This document shows positions 14,153 to 20,460 of a stretch of 20,460 nt of DNA, piece after piece. This DNA comes from WFZT01 sp964571845 (GTDB lineage Bacteria > Hydrothermota > Hydrothermia > B15-G9 > WFZT01), in assembly GCA_964571845.1 (NCBI GenBank), contig CAZNDM010000069.1, forward strand, positions 1-20,460. Reading direction: 5' to 3'. Position 1 is the stretch's first letter; each line of letters begins with the position of its first letter. The position numbers and the translations under genes were made by a program. The notes below the pieces were generated by a model. That model searched no databases, was not told where the DNA came from, and saw only the letters and a program-made list of their open reading frames with translations.

Positions 14153-15564
14153 CTCAAACCTCCAATCAAGAAAATTAAGCCAGCTATCAAACTCCCGAGG
14201 AGCGAGGCTGTAAAATTAACCATGTTATTTCCAAACCACTTTATTCCCCTGAGATACTCGAGCTTTTCTCCGCAGTGGAACTCTATATCAAAGATTCCGC
14301 CACACTTCTTACAAAAGTACTGCACCTCCAGCGTTGCACCGAGAATACTGTCTATTATGTTTCCAACAAATCCAAGGATTCCGGCGATTAAAAAGACCTT
14401 TAAGCTGTAGCCATAAAAAAGGAGATAAAATGCAATCAAAAAGGCTCCTGCGACTCCACCAAGGGACCCACAAACAGAAACAGCCCCTGAACTCCCTTTG
14501 GGCAACTTCCGAAAATTTATGATGGATCTTGGCATCAGCTTGCTAAGTGCACCTATTTCCGTTGACCATGTATCTGAGTTAACAACTGCAAGTGCAACGA
14601 TGTAGAGAATATACCACACCCTCCAGGGATAAATGTAATCCAGTACGACGAAAATTGCGGGCAGTCCTCCATTGGCTATTACCTGAGCTGAATCCCTTGC
14701 CTCCCCGCTCTTCACAACGCTCCTGCCTTTAACGAGCTTCGTCAGAACACTCGATGTCAGGAAAAATGTTATAATCGGCAACGCCCACTTTAATCCACCG
14801 ATAGAGAAAATCAAAGTGCCAATTACGAGTGTCACCATTCCCCCGTCAAATGTTAAAAAGCCGAGGAATATCGATGAAACGGCAATCAGAAAAGCGAGCA
14901 GGAACCCGGATAAAAAACCCGCATCCAGTCCCGTATTTTGGAGGTAAAAGAGGAAAAACGAAAGACCCACGGGCAGGGTCAGGTTATCTATCCCCCCAAA
15001 AAATCCAGCCTCAAGGGCAAGTGCGATGATTGAAAGAATCAATGAAACCGTGATAGATTGGTGAAAAAAGCCAAAGAGTATGACAAAAACTGTAATTCCA
15101 ACGGCGAGTGAACCCCCAAGCGTCTTAACTCCCCTCTTTGATTCAAACCGCAGTAGCGGAAATAATGGTCCCACAATAGCTGCCAGTGCATCACCGTAGA
15201 ATAGAGCCGAAAGGCTCGTAAAAAACACAAGTTTCACATCGAAGAAAAAATAGGTAACAATAAACACGGACAACGGGTAGAGCACCGTACCAATGGATTC
15301 ACGCTCCACACCTTCCATCCCCTTAAACACACCGAGCACAAGAGTCAGAGCATTTATCAGGACAAACAAAGAAGAAAGCAGTAGAACAGGAAATGGACCT
15401 TTCAAAAAAGGGTATGCAAGAAAAATCAGGGTTCCGACACCTACATGGACAATCTTTCTGGAAACTTCAGGAGAAACCAGCCTCCTCCTGTGGAGAATTT
15501 CAGATAATCCAACGAGCGAGAAAATCGCAAAGAAAAGAATTAAAGTAACAACAATCTGGTTCAT
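14149..15564 (-). CDS. Fusion: phytol/dolichol kinase-like domain + DUF92 (VTE6-like)
   Basis: 471 residues, almost entirely membrane-embedded. The N-terminal half (about 1-215) matches the CTP-dependent kinase group of plant VTE5 and dolichol kinase: RKIVHVGVG (36-44), ESIGTVLYPLSV, LFYGDALAAIVG (Gly124, Asp125), KRGVKTLGGSLA, DNLTLPVG. The C-terminal half (about 225-471) matches DUF92/VTE6, the phytyl-phosphate kinase family: LTFDGGMVTLVIG, KSGEARDSAQVIANGG, VNSDTWSTEIG, KGSSGAVS, a Cys418/Cys421/His430/Cys431 zinc-like cluster, and NNMVNF. Together they would phosphorylate an isoprenoid alcohol twice. Phytol, geranylgeraniol or a polyprenol are all possible. It is ATGA-coupled to manC upstream and yjbQ downstream. 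All the key motifs I know are present in both halves. Confidence 0.85.
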   Translation of the reverse strand: MNQIVVTLILFFAIFSLVGLSEILHRRRLVSPEVSRKIVHVGVGTLIFLAYPFLKGPFPVLLLSSLFVLINALTLVLGVFKGMEGVERESIGTVLYPLSVFIVTYFFFDVKLVFFTSLSALFYGDALAAIVGPLFPLLRFESKRGVKTLGGSLAVGITVFVILFGFFHQSITVSLILSIIALALEAGFFGGIDNLTLPVGLSFFLFYLQNTGLDAGFLSGFLLAFLIAVSSIFLGFLTFDGGMVTLVIGTLIFSIGGLKWALPIITFFLTSSVLTKLVKGRSVVKSGEARDSAQVIANGGLPAIFVVLDYIYPWRVWYILYIVALAVVNSDTWSTEIGALSKLMPRSIINFRKLPKGSSGAVSVCGSLGGVAGAFLIAFYLLFYGYSLKVFLIAGILGFVGNIIDSILGATLEVQYFCKKCGGIFDIEFHCGEKLEYLRGIKWFGNNMVNFTASLLGSLIAGLIFLIGGLR

Positions 15565-16622
15565 TTCCAGTAGGATTCAAAACCCTCAATCTTCCTGACT
15601 TCTTTTAAAAGTTTTTTCACATGCTGGGCATCATCTCTTGGAATCACGAGGGTTACATCTCCTGTGTGTATGACCACCATATTTTGAACATTATAGATTG
15701 CGACAAGTCCTCCGTCTGACACGACGATATTGTTTTTTCCGCCGAGGACAACGGCATCTCCGATGATTACATTTCCATTTTCATCGGTATCAACAACTCT
15801 GTCAAAGGACGAGAAGGATCCAACATCCTCCCAGTCAAACAGAGCCTCCACAACTGCAATATTTTCGGCTTTTTCCATAACTCCGTAGTCAATAGAAGTC
15901 TCTTCCACCTCTCCGTAAAATGCAAGGACATCATCAGTTTTTGTGAGATCATACTTTTCGAGCAGGGCATAGAGACCGGGCATGTACTTCCTGAAGGCTT
16001 CCATTATCTCCCTGACACGCCAGACAAACATGCCGCTATTCCAGTAGAAGTTACCACTTTCGAGATACTCAATAGCCTTCTCCCTCGAAGGTTTCTCGTG
16101 GAATTTTTGAACTTTGAAGGCCTTCAATTCTCCACGCTCTTCAATAACACCGTTTCTTTCAATATATCCGTAGCCGGTCTCAGGTCTGTCAGGCGGAATA
16201 CCAATGGTTACAAGGAAACCTTTCTCGGCAATCTCAGTTGCAAAAGAAACAGTTTTTTTAAATCCATCAATGTCAATAATAACATGGTCAGCGGGGACCA
16301 TGAGAATAAGGGCGTCGTCACCGGCAATTTTTTGAACGATCTGAGCCATGAATGCACATGCAGCTGCTGTGTTTTTACCAACCGGTTCAAAGAGAACCCT
16401 GTAGCCCGGGAAGTATTCAAGAAACTTGTTTCTCAGCCTGTCTGTAGTGATAAAGATGACATTTTCTCTTGGTACAAGGGATTCGACTCTTTCAGTGGTG
16501 AGCTCGATAAGAGTTTTTTTTCTACCGATTTTGAGGAATTGTTTAGGATGGGATTCACGGGAGAGTGGCCAAAGTCTCTCTCCCTTCCCACCCGCCATAA
16601 TACCAGCGAAGAGATTTTTCAT
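15561..16622 (-). CDS. manC: Mannose-1-phosphate guanylyltransferase
   Basis: Makes GDP-mannose from mannose-1-phosphate and GTP in the cytoplasm. 353 residues, the length of single-domain ManC without the isomerase half. Motifs: GIMAGGKGERLWPLSR (nucleotide-binding loop), HPKQFL, FEPVGKNTAAACAF, VPADHVI, ETGYGYIE, VQKFHEKPSREKA, YWNSGMFVW, SIDYGVME, DWEDVGSF. The start at ATG 16622 is fixed by the family N-terminus (MKNLFAGIMAGG), but there is no Shine-Dalgarno: a 20-bp hairpin ends 11 nt upstream. It overlaps the next gene by ATGA (15561-15564). First gene of the manC-kinase/DUF92-yjbQ-glmM operon. Confidence 0.93.
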   Translation of the reverse strand: MKNLFAGIMAGGKGERLWPLSRESHPKQFLKIGRKKTLIELTTERVESLVPRENVIFITTDRLRNKFLEYFPGYRVLFEPVGKNTAAACAFMAQIVQKIAGDDALILMVPADHVIIDIDGFKKTVSFATEIAEKGFLVTIGIPPDRPETGYGYIERNGVIEERGELKAFKVQKFHEKPSREKAIEYLESGNFYWNSGMFVWRVREIMEAFRKYMPGLYALLEKYDLTKTDDVLAFYGEVEETSIDYGVMEKAENIAVVEALFDWEDVGSFSSFDRVVDTDENGNVIIGDAVVLGGKNNIVVSDGGLVAIYNVQNMVVIHTGDVTLVIPRDDAQHVKKLLKEVRKIEGFESYWK

Positions 16623-16632
16623 GGGATTAAAG

Positions 16633-16676
16633 TTTCTGGGGGCAGGCTACCCTTTCGGGTAGCCTGCCCCCAGAAA
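16633..16676. terminator. 20-bp perfect hairpin between secreted-protein gene and manC
   Basis: Arms 16633-16652 and 16657-16676, all Watson-Crick, loop TTTC on the plus strand (GAAA tetraloop on the minus strand). It begins 19 nt after the stop of the secreted-protein gene and ends 11 nt before the manC start. It is probably an intrinsic terminator or RNA stabiliser for the secreted-protein transcript, although no proper T-run follows on the minus strand. Confidence 0.6.
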
Positions 16677-16695
16677 ACCTTTATTTTTCAATCAC

Positions 16696-18927
16696 TCACT
16701 TAAGGATTACTACTTTTCTGGCAACAGATCCCGCGTCTGTGTGGAGCTTCACGAAGTAGATTCCAGGTCTCACATTGCTTGCATCCCAGTGAGTTGAGAA
16801 CAGTCCTGCCTTGGAAATTTCACCGTTCACAAGCGTTGTAACCTTTCTACCAGAAGCATCGAACACTGAGATGTCTACTTTTCCTGCCTTCGGGATGGAG
16901 AATCCAATTACCACATGGCGTGAAACAACAGGATTGGCACTCTTTATCGTGAGGTTCAGACCGGAGACGAGTCCGGGACCGGGCTCAGAAACACCTGTGG
17001 TCAGGAAGTTGATAAGTGCAGAGATCAGTGCACTTGACCTTGTCTCATCGTACACGAAGCTTGATACCATTCCTGCTGTATCAAGCACAACTGAATCTAC
17101 AAGATAGGTGAATGGCCAGTAAAGAACTGCCACTCTGAAGTTTCCATCGTAGGTGATTGCTGCAGGTGTTCCATCCGGCATATAGAATGCGTCGTAGGCT
17201 TCACCGTTGTTGATAACAGCACCAACATAGTTGTAAGCACCATAGGTCGTGCTGTCGATCTGGAACGGATAGGGGAACAGTGTGATCGAATCGTTGGCAA
17301 ATGCCTGACCCACAGGGTTGGTCGCCTCACCGGTGAGACTGATGACTGTATCTGTGTTCTCTGTGTAACCACCGAGATCAGGTGATGTACCAATATAGTC
17401 GTCAAATACAGAAGCGATCTTGAGGTAGTTGTACGGGAAGCTACCCTCAGGCACATCGGACCACTGACCGTAATCACCGATACCGAATCCACCTACGATA
17501 AGGTCTTCGTCAGAAATCACGAGTTTTCCACCTGCATCGAGATACTGGGCAAGGAGTGTGGAATCTGCTGCAAATGCCTCACTACCCCAGCCTGTCCAGA
17601 ATACCATCTGATAAGGCTGAGAATATCCACCCTGACCAAGGAGTACTGATGCATCAGGCGGACCCCAGTGATATGCATCATAGATGTCAACCTGATAACC
17701 AAGTGCCTGGAAGACAGCGGCGAAGTCAATATTCCTCTGTCTCGTCGCTGCTCCACGGTCAAGCACATAAAGGATCTGGTTTGTCGTCTGCTGGAGTGTA
17801 CCGAAGAAGTAAACCTGAGAGAAGTGAGCAACGGAACCCTGCAGGTCTCTTGCCCAGACTGTGTAGAATACTGTGTCACCCACATTCAGTGCCTGTGCAG
17901 GCTGATAAACTGCTTCCCAGACACCGTTTGTAGGATCACCGGAAACAAGTGTCATTGGCAGATGGATCGTATCTGTCGCTGCAGAGCCAACCCAGACCAT
18001 TACCTCTGCGTAGTCCACACCAGATGAATCCGATGGAACACCGAAGTCTGTCAGGCTTGCCCTGATGGTGAACGGTCCATCAAGGTCATAGGTCCATGGA
18101 AGCTCTGTAACTGAATTGATAAATGGTGCAGGGTTCTCGTAAATGTCAACGATTGCGTAAGCCCAGTAAGTGTGCCAGTTAGCATACCAGCCCGGGGAAG
18201 CACCGGGGAAGGACGCACCAAAGTCCTGCTGATAAACCATTGCATGATAACCATAGTTGTTTCCAGCACCACCAGCACTGATGATAGCCCATGGCTCATC
18301 AGAAGAACCCGGACCGTCTGTCATGGGTGAGAATCCAACCAGGAACGGTTTTACACCAACATCAATGGGTGTATCAAACATCGTACCGATAGCAGAATCG
18401 CTCTGCTGTCCCATTATGTTGGCTACACCACTTGCAAAGACCGAGTCATAGCAAATCGGGGAAGGACCAGGTGGAAGTGTATAACTCTCACCGAAGTGAT
18501 AATCGTACCATGTATGACCTATTCCATAGTACCAGACAGAGTCAAATGCAGCCACAAGTGAATCAGGAACACCAGCGATGAACCAGTATGCCTGGCTATT
18601 GGATACCTGGTAGTTATAGACTGTAATGTAAGCACCAAGGAGTGAGCATGCAGCTACTGATTTAAACCACTCGACCATTGTGTCGCCAACATCTATACCG
18701 GAGTAGATGTATGCAGAGTTCGGGTCGTAATAATCAATGGTATCAATAACACCTTTACCCTGGAGATACACTCTGACGGGCACCTTGTTCACCCCATCTT
18801 TGAGAGGGATGATCTCACTGTAACCCGTTTTCGGGTTTACAGGTGTCAGTAACACCTTCTCTGCCCTGGCCATACCAATTGATACAGCCAGTGCAACGAC
18901 CAGACCAACAACTTTATATTTACTCAT
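16696..18927 (-). CDS. Secreted multidomain protein with C-terminal sorting domain
   Basis: 743 residues. A classical signal peptide (MSKYKVVGLVVALAVSIGMARA, cleavage near 22) is followed by an aromatic/Gly-rich region, then at about 270-380 a beta-sandwich-like part (FTIRASLTDFGV, VMVWVGSAATD, GDTVFYTVWARDLQG). At about 385-520 comes an alpha/beta segment beginning ILYVLDRGAATRQRNIDFA with MVFWTGWGSEAF and LVISDEDLI, which resembles a ThuA/GATase-like fold without an obvious catalytic set. The end (about 655-743) is a FlgD-like/Por-type sorting domain (VDISVFDASGRKVTTLV ... RPGIYFVKL ... ARKVVILK). The start has AAGGAGGT 7 nt upstream. It follows the partial secreted gene by 26 nt, so the two form an operon. 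The function is unknown; a surface protein is likely. Confidence 0.8.
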   Translation of the reverse strand: MSKYKVVGLVVALAVSIGMARAEKVLLTPVNPKTGYSEIIPLKDGVNKVPVRVYLQGKGVIDTIDYYDPNSAYIYSGIDVGDTMVEWFKSVAACSLLGAYITVYNYQVSNSQAYWFIAGVPDSLVAAFDSVWYYGIGHTWYDYHFGESYTLPPGPSPICYDSVFASGVANIMGQQSDSAIGTMFDTPIDVGVKPFLVGFSPMTDGPGSSDEPWAIISAGGAGNNYGYHAMVYQQDFGASFPGASPGWYANWHTYWAYAIVDIYENPAPFINSVTELPWTYDLDGPFTIRASLTDFGVPSDSSGVDYAEVMVWVGSAATDTIHLPMTLVSGDPTNGVWEAVYQPAQALNVGDTVFYTVWARDLQGSVAHFSQVYFFGTLQQTTNQILYVLDRGAATRQRNIDFAAVFQALGYQVDIYDAYHWGPPDASVLLGQGGYSQPYQMVFWTGWGSEAFAADSTLLAQYLDAGGKLVISDEDLIVGGFGIGDYGQWSDVPEGSFPYNYLKIASVFDDYIGTSPDLGGYTENTDTVISLTGEATNPVGQAFANDSITLFPYPFQIDSTTYGAYNYVGAVINNGEAYDAFYMPDGTPAAITYDGNFRVAVLYWPFTYLVDSVVLDTAGMVSSFVYDETRSSALISALINFLTTGVSEPGPGLVSGLNLTIKSANPVVSRHVVIGFSIPKAGKVDISVFDASGRKVTTLVNGEISKAGLFSTHWDASNVRPGIYFVKLHTDAGSVARKVVILK

Positions 18928-18953
18928 ATCTTAACCTCCTTTTTAAATTTTGT

Positions 18954-20460
18954 TCATTGCAAAACGACCAGCCTAACCTTCCTCACCTCTCCTGTGTTGT
19001 AATTCTTAACTACAAGGAAGTACACTCCAGGCCTGGAAACTTTTGCGGAGAAGCCATGTGTCCCGGCTTTCACATTTCTATCGAAAATCTGCATAACCTT
19101 TCTACCTGAGATGTCAAACAACTCAGCACTTATCTTTGAATCTACCGGAACTCCAATAGTAAACTGTAACTTATCTCTGGCAATGAGGTTGGAGACCACA
19201 GAAACTTCAAATTTTTCTGGCAATCTGACACCGTTAAACTCCATAACTGTTACAGGTCCGAGTTTATCAGTTCTAACTGAGATCGTTCTCTCTGCCACAT
19301 TCACCACTCCACCAATGTAATGCCATGCGTTATCGTACCAGAGATAAACTCCAAGATTCTCGCGAGGCGTTTCTATATTTTTAATAGTGAGATAGGCAGG
19401 AACTCTCAAGTCCACGTTAGGGAACACATAGACCTTGCTATCTACATTGTACGCTCTCCCATCGTTGATTGCGTAAACAGCGAAGCCACCACGAGGTACT
19501 GCTCCATCAGATATACTCAGCGATATCTCTCCGCTGAATCCTGTAAAGAGAAGCTTACCACCGCCCAGATACCATGCGAGGACAGAGTCACGATATTCGA
19601 CACCGTTACCTGCGAGGTCTTCCATCCTTGCTTCAAAATAAACCTTACCAGCGTTTCTAAATGTGTACTGACCGCTGTATATCTTCAGGTTTTCGTCAAA
19701 CATGGAGAGATCAAAGGAACTGGAGCCACCGGGATATGTTACATAGACGGTTACAGTAGTGTCGTAAACTTCTTCGTAGATGAACTCATTACTGAACACA
19801 TAGAGATTCACATTTTGATCAGCAATAGAATTCTGGAGATAACCCACTGAAATTTCAGGAGGCGTTGTATCTCTTGATGCTGCGAAATGCCCTGCGTAAT
19901 TGTCGTCCAGCGTGGAATCTCCGAGAATGACAAACACATCATATTGGGTCGTATCCTGACCACCAACAGTGGCAAGATCTGGTATCAAAATGTCTCCGTG
20001 TTCGTCAAACTGCGTTAACTCGTGAATGACAGTATCGTTGGTAACTCTATAAACAACCCTGAAAATACTATGATCATCCATTGCAATTCCGTTTAGCCTC
20101 AATGTCACAGTGTCGTCTGATGGAATCTGGAAAGTAAAGGCACCGTAAGACCAGTTACTAACCGTCTGTTTTACACTGTAAGCTGGAGGGAAGGATATCT
20201 CACTGACTTTCTCTCTGGCATTTGGAACGAGATCAAGATTTTCATTCTTGAGAAGATCGAGGATAAAGTCAGCATACAGGTCATTCTGGGACACACCTGT
20301 AAGAAGTGATATCCTCTCAAGCCCCACGACACTCTGAGGAATATCCTGAGAGAGGAAAATATTTCTTAATACATCGAGACCAAATTTCTGCCACAGATGC
20401 ATGAGGAAAACATAAGGTCTGTAGAGACTTTCGTAATAAACTTCAACTTTAGGTGGGGTA
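18954..20460 (-). CDS. Large secreted protein, 5' end cut by window edge; peptidase-like family tentative
   Basis: The frame is open to the right edge; an internal ATG at 20402 is not the true start, since coding continues upstream (YESLYRPYVFLMHLWQKFG spans it). At least 502 residues are visible. The first part (RPYVFLMHLWQKFGLDVLRN) resembles the post-active-site region of MXAN_6640-like secreted metalloproteases, whose HExxH would lie outside the window; this is tentative. Then come beta-rich Ig-like stretches (DTTPPEISVGYL, VYVTYPGGSSSFDL, GKVYFEARMEDLAGNG) and the C-terminal sorting domain (SAELFDISGRKVMQIF ... RPGVYFLVVKN ... VRKVRLVVLQ). It ends 26 nt before the next secreted-protein gene on the same strand. 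Confidence 0.75.
   Translation of the reverse strand, partial: TPPKVEVYYESLYRPYVFLMHLWQKFGLDVLRNIFLSQDIPQSVVGLERISLLTGVSQNDLYADFILDLLKNENLDLVPNAREKVSEISFPPAYSVKQTVSNWSYGAFTFQIPSDDTVTLRLNGIAMDDHSIFRVVYRVTNDTVIHELTQFDEHGDILIPDLATVGGQDTTQYDVFVILGDSTLDDNYAGHFAASRDTTPPEISVGYLQNSIADQNVNLYVFSNEFIYEEVYDTTVTVYVTYPGGSSSFDLSMFDENLKIYSGQYTFRNAGKVYFEARMEDLAGNGVEYRDSVLAWYLGGGKLLFTGFSGEISLSISDGAVPRGGFAVYAINDGRAYNVDSKVYVFPNVDLRVPAYLTIKNIETPRENLGVYLWYDNAWHYIGGVVNVAERTISVRTDKLGPVTVMEFNGVRLPEKFEVSVVSNLIARDKLQFTIGVPVDSKISAELFDISGRKVMQIFDRNVKAGTHGFSAKVSRPGVYFLVVKNYNTGEVRKVRLVVLQ

Noticed and set aside
18954..20402. ATG 20402 as the start of the right-edge secreted protein
   Set aside because: The frame stays open to base 20460 with protein-like sequence upstream, there is no signal peptide after this ATG, and it lies inside a continuous helix.
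1..20460. tRNA or rRNA genes
   Set aside because: No cloverleaf-like segment or rRNA-like conserved stretch was noticed in the intergenic regions on either strand.

Overview
The window reads as a chromosomal segment of an uncultivated bacterium. Three secreted proteins end in the same kind of FlgD-like, type IX (Por) style C-terminal sorting domain. The housekeeping genes are bacterial (queA, rodA, rluD, sfsA), while the UbiA prenyltransferase and the GlmM/phosphomannomutase look archaeal-type. That mix would fit the FCB superphylum or a neighbour such as candidate phylum WOR-3 (Stahlbacteria), but this is inference from gene style, not a phylogenetic result.

Layout. (1) 1-1.7 kb is visibly AT-richer. 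It holds two minus-strand genes I do not recognise (a protein cut by the left edge and a small coiled-coil protein), then about 800 bp with three palindromes and a possible broken ORF. (2) 1.7-3.7 kb encodes a secreted clan-A glycoside hydrolase. (3) 4.1-6.7 kb, minus strand, is a tight operon: DGGGP-synthase-like UbiA prenyltransferase, glycerophosphodiester phosphodiesterase, queA. (4) 6.7-8.0 kb is mostly non-coding, with strong hairpins, a duplicated REP-like element and one doubtful ORF. (5) 8.0-10.7 kb, plus strand, carries an MFS exporter, a stand-alone A/V-type ATPase subunit F homologue, and rodA. (6) rluD (minus) and sfsA (plus) diverge from a 32-bp gap. (7) 12.4-16.6 kb, minus strand, is a four-gene operon: manC, a fusion of a phytol/dolichol-kinase-like domain with a DUF92 domain, yjbQ, and a GlmM/phosphomannomutase. 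(8) 16.7-20.5 kb, minus strand, encodes two large secreted proteins; the second is cut by the right edge.

How they may work together. ManC plus the phosphohexomutase would give GDP-mannose. The kinase-DUF92 fusion would phosphorylate an isoprenoid alcohol to the monophosphate and then the diphosphate. If that alcohol is geranylgeraniol, the product is the prenyl donor the UbiA enzyme would need for an ether-type lipid. If it is a polyprenol, it would supply a glycan carrier to pair with GDP-mannose.

Two initiation styles are visible. Operon-internal genes and several accessory genes have Shine-Dalgarno sites. At least four transcription-unit starts (MFS, subunit F, sfsA, rluD), and probably ubiA, have a -10 box only 8-10 nt before the start codon and no Shine-Dalgarno, which is the layout of leaderless mRNAs.
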